DNA of 64,000 nt from Leptolyngbya sp. DLM2.Bin27 (GCA_007694115.1 RECJ01000102.1:1-64000), one strand, 5' to 3'; counted from the stretch's first letter, positions 38,163 through 47,841 are shown. Program-made: numbers and translations. Notes: a model not told the origin generated them from the letters alone.

Positions 38163-40541
38163 ATGATGCAGACTCAACCCGAGATCGCCACCGACGTAGT
38201 GCTGGTGGGCGGCGGTCACACCCACGCCCTGGTGCTGCGGCGGTGGGGCATGGCCCCCATCCCTGGGGTGCGGCTGACGCTGATCACCGACCTGGTGGAT
38301 ACGCCCTATTCGGGCATGCTGCCCAGCTACGTGGCCGGGCGCTATAGCTTCGACGAGGCCCACATTGACCTGCGGCCCCTGGCGCGGTTTGCCCAATGCC
38401 GCCTGGTGGTGGATCGGGCGGTGGGGGTTGACCCAACTCGGCAGCGGGTGCAGTGCGCCCACCACCCGGCCATTGCCTACGATGTGCTGTCAATCGATAC
38501 GGGCAGCACTCCGGCCACGGTGGCGGTGCCGGGGGCAGCGGAGTATGCGATCGCAGCCAAACCCGTGCCCGCCCTGCTGCGTCAGTGGGATATCCTGCTG
38601 GCCGAGGTGGAGCGCCATCCCCAGCGACCGCTCACCCTGGCGGTGGTGGGCGGCGGCGTGGGCGGCGTCGAGCTGACCATCGGCCTGCACGAGCGGCTGA
38701 TAAAACTGCTGGCTGACCTGGGGCAGCCCTCCTCAAACCTCACCCTACACCTGTTTCACCGGGGCCGAGAGCTAGCGGCAGAGCGCAACCACTGGACCCG
38801 GCGACGGCTAGAGACAGTGATCAGGGCGCGCGGCATTCAGCTGCATCTCAATGACGCTGTCGAAGCAATCTCGCGGGATGAGGCGACGGGGCAGCGGCTG
38901 GTGCGGGGCGCGTCGGGGGTGCAGGTGGGTTGCGATCGCGTCTTTTGGGTGACCAGCGCCAGCGCCCCCGACTGGCTGCCAGATTCTGGCCTATCGCTGA
39001 CCGACCAGGGCTTCATCGCCCTGGGCGACACCCTGCAAACCCTCTCCCACCCCAATGTGTTTGCCGCCGGCGACGTGGCCACCATGGTGCACCACCCCCG
39101 CCCCAAGGCCGGCGTGTTTGCCGTCCGCCAGGGGCCACCGCTGACCGAGAACCTGCGCCGCTACGTGCAGGGGCAGCCGCTCAAGCCCTTTCGCCCCCAA
39201 AAGCAGTTTCTCACCCTAATCGAGACTGGGGACGGGCGAGCCATCGCCTCCCGTGGCCCCTTTGCCCTAGAGACCGCCCTCGCCCACCGCTGGAAAGACC
39301 GCATCGACCGTAAGTTCATGGCCCGCTTCTCTGACCTGCCCCTGGGCCAGATGACGGCCCAGGGGCACAGCGCCAGCAAAACTCCCAGTTTTGCCGCAGC
39401 GATCGCCGACACCATAAGGTGGGCAATGCCCACCACGAGAAAAACCCTTGCCCTGCCCTCTAAAGCTTCTCCCGCAGCCGGGGCACCCCCGCTGCCCCAG
39501 TGCGCTGGCTGTGGCTCCAAAGTCGGCAGCAGCGCTCTAGCCGCAGCCCTCCGCCGAGTAGGCGAAGACTTTCCCAAAACTTCCAGCGAGGCGGTTTTAA
39601 TTGGCCTCGACGCCCCTGACGATGCCGCCGTGGTCACGGTGCCCCCCGGCCTGGCCATGGTGCACACCGTCGACTACTTTACCGCCCTAGTAGACGACCC
39701 CTTTGTGTTTGCCCAGATCGCCCTCAAGCACTGCCTCAGCGACCTCTACGCCATGGGTGCCCAGCCCCACACCGTGCTAGCCCTGGTGCAGGTGCCCTAC
39801 GCCACCCCGGCCAAGCAGGCCGAGATGCTCTACCAAATTTTGGCGGGCACCACCAAGGGGCTGCTGGCCAGCGGCACTCCCCTGGTGGGGGGGCACACCA
39901 CCGTTGGCCCCCAGCTGGCCCTGGGCTTTGCCTGCAACGGTGTCGCCGACCCTCAAACGCTGCTGAGAAAAACCGGCCTGCGGCCCGGCGACAGGCTGAT
40001 TCTCACCCAGCCCCTGGGCACGGGGACGCTGTTTGCCGCCGAGATGCAGGGCCAGGCTAAGGGAAGGTGGATCGAGAATGCGATCGCCGCCATGCTCACC
40101 CCCAACCAGGCCGCCGCCGCCATCTTTCGCGCCCACGGGGTCACCGCCTGCACCGATGTCACCGGCTTTGGCCTAGCCGGGCACCTGATCGAAATGACCC
40201 GCGCCTCCGGTGTAACAGCCACGCTTAACTTAGATGCCCTCCCCCTGCTCACGGGGGCCACAGACACCCTGGCCGCAGGCTTGCTCAGCAGCCTCCATCC
40301 CCAAAACCTCCAGGCTGGTGAATTCATTGACCCGAGGGGAGCTAGCCACCCGCTCTACCCGCTGCTGTTTGACCCTCAAACCGCTGGGGGGCTGTTGGCC
40401 GCTGTGCCCGCTGCGATCGCCCAGACCTGCCTAGACGACCTCCGCCGCAGCGGCTACCCCGCCGCTGCCCTAGTGGGGGAAGTCAGCACCGCCGCAGCGG
40501 CTCAATATGCGCTCTCGATTGCTTCGCCAGGGGGAACCTAA
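38163..40541 (+). CDS. selD: NDH-type FAD oxidoreductase fused to SelD, 792 aa
   Basis: Residues 1-400 are a pyridine-nucleotide oxidoreductase: VVLVGGGHTHALVLRRW for FAD, AVVGGGVGGVELTIGL for NAD(P)H, and NVFAAGDVATM near its end. The last 350 residues are selenide, water dikinase, which makes selenophosphate from selenide and ATP. The catalytic pair is Cys450 and Lys453 in CAGCGSKVGSSAL, followed by IGLDAPDDAAVV, VDYFTALVDDPF and GVTACTDVTGFGLAGHLIEM, which belong to the ATP and metal sites. Fusion of these two domains is known in cyanobacteria and some other groups. In the linker the frame runs through a 17-bp palindromic repeat (39418-39434). No selU or selA gene is nearby. Confidence 0.93.
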   Translation: MMQTQPEIATDVVLVGGGHTHALVLRRWGMAPIPGVRLTLITDLVDTPYSGMLPSYVAGRYSFDEAHIDLRPLARFAQCRLVVDRAVGVDPTRQRVQCAHHPAIAYDVLSIDTGSTPATVAVPGAAEYAIAAKPVPALLRQWDILLAEVERHPQRPLTLAVVGGGVGGVELTIGLHERLIKLLADLGQPSSNLTLHLFHRGRELAAERNHWTRRRLETVIRARGIQLHLNDAVEAISRDEATGQRLVRGASGVQVGCDRVFWVTSASAPDWLPDSGLSLTDQGFIALGDTLQTLSHPNVFAAGDVATMVHHPRPKAGVFAVRQGPPLTENLRRYVQGQPLKPFRPQKQFLTLIETGDGRAIASRGPFALETALAHRWKDRIDRKFMARFSDLPLGQMTAQGHSASKTPSFAAAIADTIRWAMPTTRKTLALPSKASPAAGAPPLPQCAGCGSKVGSSALAAALRRVGEDFPKTSSEAVLIGLDAPDDAAVVTVPPGLAMVHTVDYFTALVDDPFVFAQIALKHCLSDLYAMGAQPHTVLALVQVPYATPAKQAEMLYQILAGTTKGLLASGTPLVGGHTTVGPQLALGFACNGVADPQTLLRKTGLRPGDRLILTQPLGTGTLFAAEMQGQAKGRWIENAIAAMLTPNQAAAAIFRAHGVTACTDVTGFGLAGHLIEMTRASGVTATLNLDALPLLTGATDTLAAGLLSSLHPQNLQAGEFIDPRGASHPLYPLLFDPQTAGGLLAAVPAAIAQTCLDDLRRSGYPAAALVGEVSTAAAAQYALSIASPGGT
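39418..39434. repeat. GGTGGGCA-type palindrome in frame in selD
   Basis: GGTGGGCAATGCCCACC encodes part of IRWAMPTTR in the linker between the two enzyme domains. The related copies are intergenic, so this one looks like an insertion that the protein tolerates. Confidence 0.75.
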
Positions 40542-40763
40542 AAAGTAGGGTACAGCCGCGCCGCGATGCACCATCCCAGGGTCATTTTCAGGGCAATGAC
40601 GGGCATTTACCCAAGGTCATGCAGCGTGCAGGCTAGACTCTAGCCGAGACCGATCTAGAAAATTTGCCAGATTTTTTGGCTAGATGTTGCAAAGTGGCGC
40701 AACCCGTATGTTATGTTTATAAGCCGTGTCTGGTTCATAACCAAACACCACTTCCCCGGATGG

Positions 40764-40835
40764 GGGTCGCTAGCTCAGCGGTAGAGCACTCGGCTTTTAA
40801 CCGATTGGTCCTGGGTTCGAATCCCAGGCGACCCA
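40764..40835 (+). tRNA. trnK: tRNA-Lys (UUU)
   Basis: A complete 72-base cloverleaf. The acceptor GGGTCGC pairs with GCGACCC, the D arm is GCTC/GAGC, the anticodon loop CTTTTAA has TTT as anticodon, and the T arm is CTGGG TTCGAAT CCCAG, with discriminator A. CCA is not encoded; ATTTTTT follows directly. In the anticodon stem, CTCGG against CCGAT leaves the outer pair (27-43) as a C-U mismatch by my reading. It lies between selD and fba on the same strand. Confidence 0.95.
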
Positions 40836-41076
40836 TTTTTTAAATACATTGCCCCCGTAGGTAGCTCAACCCATGGACTGTGTGCCGCAGTGATCTATGA
40901 TGGGGCAAAGCGATGGGATGTACACATCCCGGCTGGGTGAGGAGTTGTCTTAAGCTTAGTTTTAGCTTGTCCAAACATTTCGTTATAGATCATCGATCTA
41001 TTCTAAGATTGATGAGTAAGGCTACCTACTCAAATGTCTGAAGGCCTAACGGCGAGAACACACTAGGAGGATTTTT
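40836..41076 (+). promoter_or_regulatory. fba leader with strong ribosome-binding site
   Basis: A non-coding 241-base leader. AGGAGG at 41065-41070 lies six bases from the ATG, the best Shine-Dalgarno in this window besides the one at 3963. A TATAGA -10-like box lies near 40985. The promoter call is weak; the RBS is clear. Confidence 0.5.
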
Positions 41077-42156
41077 ATGGCGCTTGTCTCACTGAGGCTA
41101 CTGCTAGACCACGCGGCTGAGAACGGCTACGGCATTCCGGCTTATAACGTAAACAACCTGGAGCAAATCCTGGCAATCATGAAGGCGGCGGACGAAACCG
41201 ACAGCCCCGTGATTTTGCAGGCTTCCCGCGGTGCTCGCTCCTACGCTGGCGAAAATTTCCTGCGTCACCTGGTGCTAGCTGCGGTCGAAACCTACCCTCA
41301 CATTCCCGTGGTCATGCACCAAGACCACGGCAACTCCCCCGCCACCTGCTACTCGGCCCTGCGCAACGGCTTCACCAGCGTCATGATGGATGGCTCGCTT
41401 GAAGCCGACGCCAAAACCCCTGCTAGCTTTGAGTACAACGCCGCTGTCACTGGCGAAGTGGTAAAAGTTGCCCACTCCATTGGCTGTAGCGTAGAAGGCG
41501 AGCTGGGCTGCCTCGGCTCCCTCGAAACCGGCGCGGGCGAAGCCGAAGACGGTCACGGCTTTGAGGGTACCCTCAGCCACGACCAGCTGCTCACCGACCC
41601 CGATGAAGCGGTGCAGTTTGTGGAAGCAACCCAGGTAGACGCTCTGGCCGTTGCCATCGGCACCAGCCACGGCGCGTACAAGTTTACCCGCAAGCCCACC
41701 GGCGAAATTCTCGCCATCAGCCGGATCGAAGAGATTCACCGCCGCCTGCCCAACACCCACCTGGTCATGCACGGCTCGTCTTCTGTGCCCCAGAAGTGGC
41801 TCGACATGATCAACGAGTACGGCGGCAATATCCCTGAGACCTACGGCGTGCCCGTAGAAGAAATTCAGAAGGGGATCAAGAGCGGCGTGCGCAAGGTCAA
41901 CATCGACACCGACAACCGCCTGGCAATTACCGCCGCCATTCGTGAAGCCGCTGCTAAGGATCCGTCGAACTTCGATCCTCGCCACTTCATGAAGCCCTCG
42001 ATGAAGTACATGACCGAGGTGTGCAGCGATCGCTACACCGCCTTCGGCACCGCCGGCCAGGCTAGCAAGATCAAGCAACAGCCCGTGGAAGTCTACGCCG
42101 TCAAGTACGCCAAGGGCGAACTCGACGCCAAGATTGCCAAGACTGCTGCGGTCTAG
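41077..42156 (+). CDS. fbaA: Class II fructose-1,6-bisphosphate aldolase, 359 aa
   Basis: Zinc-dependent aldolase of glycolysis and the Calvin cycle (FBP and SBP). The start [20 protein letters not shown] and [17 protein letters not shown] is the standard CbbA N-terminus. Zinc ligands lie in [18 protein letters not shown] and VMHGSSSVP; substrate loops include [13 protein letters not shown]. Length 359 is normal for the Calvin-cycle type. The strong RBS, the good codon use and the perfect terminator after it suggest high expression as a single gene. Confidence 0.97.
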   Translation: MALVSLRLLLDHAAENGYGIPAYNVNNLEQILAIMKAADETDSPVILQASRGARSYAGENFLRHLVLAAVETYPHIPVVMHQDHGNSPATCYSALRNGFTSVMMDGSLEADAKTPASFEYNAAVTGEVVKVAHSIGCSVEGELGCLGSLETGAGEAEDGHGFEGTLSHDQLLTDPDEAVQFVEATQVDALAVAIGTSHGAYKFTRKPTGEILAISRIEEIHRRLPNTHLVMHGSSSVPQKWLDMINEYGGNIPETYGVPVEEIQKGIKSGVRKVNIDTDNRLAITAAIREAAAKDPSNFDPRHFMKPSMKYMTEVCSDRYTAFGTAGQASKIKQQPVEVYAVKYAKGELDAKIAKTAAV

Positions 42157-42169
42157 GCACTGCCTGATT

Positions 42170-42197
42170 AACTTCCCTGAGAAATCTGAGGGAAGTT
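42170..42197 (+). terminator. First hairpin after fba
   Basis: AACTTCCCT (42170-42178) pairs with AGGGAAGTT (42189-42197), loop of ten bases. It lies 14 bases after the stop and precedes the main terminator. Confidence 0.5.
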
Positions 42198-42208
42198 TAA
42201 CTCAACTT

Positions 42209-42249
42209 AAAAAGGCAGGCTTTTTGCATTGTAAAAAGCCTGCCTTTTT
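42209..42249 (+). terminator. Rho-independent terminator of fba, perfect 17-bp stem
   Basis: AAAAAGGCAGGCTTTTT (42209-42225) pairs exactly with AAAAAGCCTGCCTTTTT (42233-42249) around GCATTGT and ends in TTTTT. With an A run on the other side it can also stop transcription from the opposite strand. Confidence 0.92.
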
Positions 42250-42298
42250 GTGTGGCTTGTCGTACATTAGGGGGGCTCTGCCACCGAAGACGTCACCG

Positions 42299-43195
42299 AT
42301 GCTGCCGACCTCTACTCCCAAAGCCCAAACCCCCAAGGACATGCTCGCAGCGCTGCTGCCCTTCCTCAAAACCGCCGGGGCTTATGCCCAGCAGATTCAG
42401 GCTCAGATTGCGGCCCAGCCCGACAAAAACGGCAAGGGCGACAACTTTTTTGCCTCCGCCCTCAGCGATGCCGATTTATCCATCCAGACCATGATGGAGG
42501 TGGTGCTGTTGGGGCTGTATCCCCAGGTGCGGTTCTACGGCGAAGAGCATGAGCAGACCTACAACACCAAATACTTTCGCGCCCTTGATCTGGGGCCAGC
42601 AGGCGACTACCTGATCACCCTCGACCCGATCGACGGCACCCAGTTTTACCTCGATGGCCACTCTAACTATCAGATTATTTTGGCCATTCTCAATGCCGAT
42701 GAGTACGAGGCGGCGATCGCCATCACCCCCGGCCAGGGCATTTACTACTACAGTCTGCGGGGCCAGGGCACCTTCAAAGGCACCCTCGATCAATCATTAG
42801 AGGAATGCCTTCGGATCACGGTTAACAACCCCACTCCAGCGATCTGTCTGGGCTGGCAGATGGGTCACGTGGTGCCGCACATTGGCGATCGCTATCGGGT
42901 CTACCACACCAAAACCGACTACTCCAGCGAGACCCAGATGCCCAACTTTAACGGGTTGCTCAGCGGTGATTTGGCCGGGGCGGTGCTGGCCAAGGGGCAA
43001 TTTATCGACGGGGCGGTGCTGGCCTTTATGGCGCAGGAGATGGGCTACATCGTCACCACTCTGGCGGGCGACCCGCCGCCGCCACTGCACACCTGCAATC
43101 ACTATCTGCGCCCCGGCATGGTGATTGGCTGCTCGAAGGTGGTGCACGGCGATCTGCTGGCCGCCGTCACCGCCGCTCGGGTGGCGGGGTCTTGA
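42299..43195 (+). CDS. Inositol monophosphatase-family phosphatase, 298 aa
   Basis: A metal-dependent sugar-phosphate phosphatase fold. FYGEEHEQTY gives the first Glu pair, and TLDPIDGTQFYLDGHS is the DPxDGT metal motif of the IMPase/FBPase superfamily; the C-terminal FIDGAVLAFMAQEMGY corresponds to the WDxA block with IDGA. Substrate cannot be told from sequence; being next to aldolase, FBP or a related sugar phosphate is possible but is inference. The frame extends upstream to 42134, across the fba terminator, so the ATG at 42299 is the real start. It is convergent with the large membrane protein, seven bases away. Confidence 0.85.
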   Translation: MLPTSTPKAQTPKDMLAALLPFLKTAGAYAQQIQAQIAAQPDKNGKGDNFFASALSDADLSIQTMMEVVLLGLYPQVRFYGEEHEQTYNTKYFRALDLGPAGDYLITLDPIDGTQFYLDGHSNYQIILAILNADEYEAAIAITPGQGIYYYSLRGQGTFKGTLDQSLEECLRITVNNPTPAICLGWQMGHVVPHIGDRYRVYHTKTDYSSETQMPNFNGLLSGDLAGAVLAKGQFIDGAVLAFMAQEMGYIVTTLAGDPPPPLHTCNHYLRPGMVIGCSKVVHGDLLAAVTAARVAGS

Positions 43196-43201
43196 TTGCC
43201 A

Positions 43202-46200
43202 TTACTGCCACACGTCTAAGTCTTGGCCCCAGCTCTGGGTGAGCTGGAGCCACTGGTCGCGGCGGCGTTCTACATCGGCGGCAATCCAGATCAAGGCGAT
43301 GCCCACCACAATGCCCACCACCCACTTGATGAAGGGGAAGGCGGCGTTGAGCACCACCAGCTGGTTGAGGGCGTTGAGCACAAAGACCATGGTGCCCACG
43401 TAGAGCAGGGCGCGAATGCGGAGCAAGAGACCGGCTGCGATCGCACCCAGGGCCAGCGCCCCCACCGGCAGCCCCGCCCACCGCTCGGTGACCAGCGCCG
43501 TGAGCAGGATGATCGCTAGAGCGATCACCCGCAGCCAGTGCCGCCGCTCTTTGCCCTCAGCGCGCTTTAGGGCCGGGTCGACCTGGGCGATATAGAACAG
43601 GGCCAGGCCCAGGGGCAATACCCAGGCCAGGCTGTCGTCAATGGAGCGGTTCGCCAGCCAGACCCAGATCGCCCAGGTGGCACAGAGTACCGAGAGGTAA
43701 GACAGGCGAATTTTGCCGCTGTGCCAGGCCAGCCAGCCGTAAAACCCCGCCAGCACCCATAGGGTGGGGATGTGGTCAAAGCCGCCAGTGACCAGCGCGA
43801 TCGCCAGGGGCACCGCCACCGCTATCGCCCGCCAGGGGCGCTGGGGCCAGCCCCAGGTGGCCCAGGGCAGCCAGTACACCGGCACCGCCACGGCGCAGGC
43901 CACCACCCCCCACCAGTTGTCAAAAATTCCTAGGGCAGGGAAGACCATTCTCCCTAGGGCAAACCAGCCCATGATCTCTACCAGGCCCGCATAGACCCAG
44001 GCTGACTGGATCGGGGCGGGCGACTCCAAGCGCCCCTGGCTGAGGGCGTAGAACACCAGGGCAGCGGCGATTCCCAGTCCCAGCCAGCCCAGGCTCGCCT
44101 GGCCAAAGCCAAAGCCGATGGCACCTCCCACCATGAGCAAACTGCCAATCAGCCAGTGCAGGTGTGCTGCCCACACCAGCTCCACCTGGGGCAGGCCCAG
44201 ACGGCGATCGAGCTGCCCCGCCGCCAGCCGATACACCGCCATGATCAACACCGCCACCCCAGCCAGCACCAGCAGCGCGTCGGCGGCAGCCCCGCCAGCG
44301 CGTTGCAGCATTTGGTAGATCACCAGCTCGTACCAGCCCACCGACAGCAGGCCCAGGGCCAGCCACCGCGCCAGGGCCGTCTGGGTGCGGCGACCCACCT
44401 CTAACAGCAGCAGCGCCGCTGCGATCACCAGCCAGCCCGTCCAGGCGGTGGCGGCGGTGGCCCGCAGCGCCAGGGCCAGCCCGGCGTAGATCAGGGTGAG
44501 GGTGTACAGCGCTGGGGCGATCGCCGGTCGATCGCGCCCTAGGCTCGCCGCCAGCGCCAGCGCAGCTGCCCCCAGCCCCAGGGTGGGCACCGCCAGGGCG
44601 ACCGTGGTGGGGTAGCGCTCGACCATTAGCCCTGCCACCAGCAGCTCTAGGCCCCAGCCTGCCAGGTAAATGGCCAAGGGTCGTAGGTTGGCCCAGTAGC
44701 GCAGCGCCAGGGTGAGCAAGCAGGCGCTCAAAACGGCGATCAGCATGGGCTGAGGTTCCCGCAGACCCAGGTAATAGAGAGAAACTGCGACGGTCGAGAG
44801 GACGAGCACGCTGAGGGCGAGAATGTGCCCCCAGCGATCGCAGGCCACCCAGTACAGAGACTTCAGCGGGGGAACGTGACCCGATGCGCCTGCCGCCTGG
44901 CCTGCCTCGGGGCCTGTAGACAAAATTAGCCATCGTCTCCCCCCCCACAGCGCCGCCATCAGCCCCACCGTCACCAATCCCCAGTCAACCAGATGCACCG
45001 GAAAGCCCGGCAGCCAGGCTTCCAAACTACTGTAGACCCAGCCCAGCCCAAAGCCCACCGCCAAAAACGCCACCCCAGGCCGTCGGTAGACGACACTATT
45101 GACCCCCGTCAGCGCCGTGGCGGTGCCCAGGCCCACCAGCCGAGCCCAGGGCAGGCCCAGGGTAAAGGGCAGGGCAATGCCCGTGGTCACTACGCTGGCG
45201 CGGGGGCGACCAATCAGCGCCAGCACCAGCGGGATCACCAGCCCCACCCAGCTCAGCCCGGTGCGCCACTCGCTGTCGACCAGGTGCCCCCACAGCAGGG
45301 CGTAGGTGAGGGCCGACAGCCCCACGCCGTAGAGCCAGGCGGTGTGCCCCCAGAGGCCGCGCAGCAGCTTGCTCAGCACCAGCGCCGCCGTCGCCAGCGC
45401 CACCATCACCACGATCCAGCGAGTCAGGGGGAGATTGGGCCAGCGATCGCCAATGGCAACCACAATGCTGGCTAGCCCCAGGCCGTAGGTGACTACCATG
45501 CGCCACTGAGACTGCGATCGCCGCCGCGTCACCACCCAGCTGGTGACCGTAGAGGCGATCAAATTCACCACCAGCACGGGCATACTGGCCAAGCTGATCA
45601 GGGTGAGCAGAACATTGCTGCCCAGGGCAATACCGTCGCTAAAGCCCCCCAGCCTGGGCTGCCCCCGCCGCCAATACCAGTCTGCCAGCGCTACCATGCC
45701 CACCACGTAGGGGAACAGCGACATCCCCAGCAGCGGCCATTGGCCAAAGGCTAGCCCAGCCCAACCGGTAAAGGGAGACAGCAGGAACTGCCGCAGCGCT
45801 AGGGGCAAAACTTCCCAGCCCACAAAGGCGAGCTGGACTGCGATCGCATAGCCAATCAGCAAATCTCGCCGCTGGCCCAGCTTGCCCAAGGCCTGAATTC
45901 TCAAGGCCAAGCCCAGAACGCTGACCCCAAGGGCCTGAAATAGCCAGTCTGAAATAGCCAGCAGCCAGCCCCACACCAGCAGACTTCGCCCCACCGCAAT
46001 ACCCCAGCGCCAGGGCCGAGTCGCCAAAGCTGCGGTCGAGGCCTCTGCATTTGCCCCCTCTGGATTGGGGATGGGATCAATGTCTGGTCGACGCAGCCGC
46101 CGCTGGCCCAGCCACACCAGGGTGGCCCCATAGAGACCAAAGGCCAGGCCCAGCTGGCCCAGCTGGGCGGCATCGGTCACGGTGATGCCCCGCACTAGCA

Positions 46201-47116
46201 AAATGCCCAGGGCAGCGGTCGTCACCACCGTGGGCCAGCGGGGGCCGGGCGTAGCGATCTGCCGCCGCTGACCATAGACCATGGCAACGGCTGTGCCCAA
46301 CACCCCGCCATAGACTGCCAGCAGGGGCACCCCAGCGCTCCAGCCCCAGCCCGTATGCAGGTAGGCCAAGCCCAGAGCATTCACCTGATCTAGGGCGGTG
46401 CTGTTTTGCTGTCGCAAGATCTGTAGGGCCGCCAGGGTGAGCAGAATGGCTGCGATCGCCCCCACCAGCAGCCCGCCGCCGCCCCACACCCCCAACCCGT
46501 CTAGCGCCCAAAAATTCAGCGGCACCAGCAGCAGGGTGATCAGTTGCAGGGTCTTAGCCGTCAGCTGCAAGTTGGCGCTGCGCCGACACCACCGCCCCGC
46601 CGCCCAAAACACCAGGGTGTAGGCCAGCAGCACCAGGTACTGGCCCACTGCGCCAAAGCGCTCCCACTGGGTGGCCGCCAGCACCGCCGACGACAGCACC
46701 ACGAGAAATACGCCGAGGCCGAGCAGCCAGACCACGCTGAGTTCGCTCATCAGGCGGCTGAGCCAGAGGTGGGTGGGTGAGTGGGTGGGGGAGGTTCTGA
46801 GGCGGCGGCGGCGGGGAGTTGCGGCGGGGATGAAGTCGGTAATGGGTTCACCAATTCCTTCCTCGGCAGCGGTGGCGGCGGCGGCGGGGTCTAGGAAGGG
46901 ATTGGTGGTGTTGGTAAGAGCTGGGTCGGGGACAACGGCTGGGTCTACCTGGGGGGGCAGCTCGCAGCTGAGCTGGGTCTGGCAGAGGTCGCGCACCTGG
47001 GCCTCAGACACCAGCCCCAGGCGTAGCCAGCTGTCTAACCCCTCCAGCAGCCCTGGTTGGTCGGGCGACAGATCGAGCTGTAGCCGAATCGTCGAGTCGC
47101 GATCGTCAGCCATCAT
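43202..47116 (-). CDS. Very large polytopic membrane protein, 1,304 aa
   Basis: A soluble N-terminus of about 130 residues (DSTIRLQLDLSPDQPG, then LRLGLVSEAQVRDLCQTQL) is followed by more than 30 predicted membrane helices, rich in Leu, Ala, Trp and Val, with short arginine-bearing loops such as YGQRRQIATPGPRW. No catalytic motif or transporter signature is apparent. The N-terminal start and layout recall cyanobacterial DUF2157-like membrane proteins, which I offer as a guess. ATG 47116 or 47113. The reading frame is long and uninterrupted at high GC, so it is real. It would be an integral membrane protein of unknown role. Confidence 0.75.
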   Translation of the reverse strand: MMADDRDSTIRLQLDLSPDQPGLLEGLDSWLRLGLVSEAQVRDLCQTQLSCELPPQVDPAVVPDPALTNTTNPFLDPAAAATAAEEGIGEPITDFIPAATPRRRRLRTSPTHSPTHLWLSRLMSELSVVWLLGLGVFLVVLSSAVLAATQWERFGAVGQYLVLLAYTLVFWAAGRWCRRSANLQLTAKTLQLITLLLVPLNFWALDGLGVWGGGGLLVGAIAAILLTLAALQILRQQNSTALDQVNALGLAYLHTGWGWSAGVPLLAVYGGVLGTAVAMVYGQRRQIATPGPRWPTVVTTAALGILLVRGITVTDAAQLGQLGLAFGLYGATLVWLGQRRLRRPDIDPIPNPEGANAEASTAALATRPWRWGIAVGRSLLVWGWLLAISDWLFQALGVSVLGLALRIQALGKLGQRRDLLIGYAIAVQLAFVGWEVLPLALRQFLLSPFTGWAGLAFGQWPLLGMSLFPYVVGMVALADWYWRRGQPRLGGFSDGIALGSNVLLTLISLASMPVLVVNLIASTVTSWVVTRRRSQSQWRMVVTYGLGLASIVVAIGDRWPNLPLTRWIVVMVALATAALVLSKLLRGLWGHTAWLYGVGLSALTYALLWGHLVDSEWRTGLSWVGLVIPLVLALIGRPRASVVTTGIALPFTLGLPWARLVGLGTATALTGVNSVVYRRPGVAFLAVGFGLGWVYSSLEAWLPGFPVHLVDWGLVTVGLMAALWGGRRWLILSTGPEAGQAAGASGHVPPLKSLYWVACDRWGHILALSVLVLSTVAVSLYYLGLREPQPMLIAVLSACLLTLALRYWANLRPLAIYLAGWGLELLVAGLMVERYPTTVALAVPTLGLGAAALALAASLGRDRPAIAPALYTLTLIYAGLALALRATAATAWTGWLVIAAALLLLEVGRRTQTALARWLALGLLSVGWYELVIYQMLQRAGGAAADALLVLAGVAVLIMAVYRLAAGQLDRRLGLPQVELVWAAHLHWLIGSLLMVGGAIGFGFGQASLGWLGLGIAAALVFYALSQGRLESPAPIQSAWVYAGLVEIMGWFALGRMVFPALGIFDNWWGVVACAVAVPVYWLPWATWGWPQRPWRAIAVAVPLAIALVTGGFDHIPTLWVLAGFYGWLAWHSGKIRLSYLSVLCATWAIWVWLANRSIDDSLAWVLPLGLALFYIAQVDPALKRAEGKERRHWLRVIALAIILLTALVTERWAGLPVGALALGAIAAGLLLRIRALLYVGTMVFVLNALNQLVVLNAAFPFIKWVVGIVVGIALIWIAADVERRRDQWLQLTQSWGQDLDVWQ

Positions 47117-47188
47117 CTGCCTTTAAACGGTTCTAGAATTATGGGCGCTGGTCTAGCCGGTGGATAGCCAAGGCCGAAATTCTTTACC

Positions 47189-47806
47189 TCAAATCGCCAG
47201 GACTGACTCAGGGCGCAGCGGTTTGAGCAGAATCGCCAAAATTTTGTCGATCTGGTTGATGTAATACTCGTCTAGGTCAATGGCGACCTGGGCATCGGTT
47301 AGGGTGATAAATTTCCAATTAGTGCCCGTGGTTACGGCTCCGTAGATCGTAGTCACCTCATTGCCAGACCGTTGATTAAACAGCATTGCCGCCACCATGG
47401 CGGCAATGCACTGGCCTAGCCCGGCGACAATGTTCTCGTTTTTGGCTTCAATAATCACCGCTACGGGCGCAGTGACGTAGTACTGCTCTGGGGAGCGGCT
47501 GAGAATGTAGTCGCAAAATCCCTTCAGCCCTCGATCAGGGGCGACGTTAAACTCAACCCCTGAAAACAGACTCACCGGCGAGTCTGTCTGCCGCCTCACC
47601 TCCGTCAAAATCGGCGCAATCAAAAATTCTGACCGAGCCTTTTCGCTGTTGATGGCGATTGCCAGCGGCCGATTCTCGTCTAGATCAGTCTGCAACCGCG
47701 CCGAGGGCGGCACGCCAGCTAGTCCAGCAAATAGAGAACGATTCTCTTCAATTGCTAGGTCAAAGGCTGACCGCACCGTAGCCAGGGTGAAATCGCTGTA
47801 TGCCAT
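47189..47806 (-). CDS. PD-(D/E)XK-fold hypothetical protein, 205 aa
   Basis: Residues 65-140 look like a restriction-endonuclease-type core: EFLIAPILTEVRRQT, then GLKGFCDYILSRSP with the acidic position, and VAVIIEAKNENIVAGL giving the ExK. A Gln-bearing helix LGQCIAAMVAAMLF follows. This type is common in cyanobacteria as a stand-alone protein; it resembles the N-terminal part of some type I restriction subunits but is not tied to any methylase here. ATG 47806 is chosen over 47845. Whether it cuts DNA is unknown. Confidence 0.6.
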   Translation of the reverse strand: MAYSDFTLATVRSAFDLAIEENRSLFAGLAGVPPSARLQTDLDENRPLAIAINSEKARSEFLIAPILTEVRRQTDSPVSLFSGVEFNVAPDRGLKGFCDYILSRSPEQYYVTAPVAVIIEAKNENIVAGLGQCIAAMVAAMLFNQRSGNEVTTIYGAVTTGTNWKFITLTDAQVAIDLDEYYINQIDKILAILLKPLRPESVLAI

Positions 47807-47841
47807 GTCAACCTCGCCAACTTTACTCTCAAACCCTATCT

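Noticed and set aside
42134-42298. N-terminal extension of the IMPase-family protein
   Set aside because: It would be translated across the fba terminator and has no family similarity; the ATG at 42299 starts a normal-length protein.
43920-44948. 342-residue minus-strand ORF inside the large membrane protein
   Set aside because: Gly/Arg/Ala-rich shadow frame on the same strand; the hydrophobic frame is continuous and clearly the real one.
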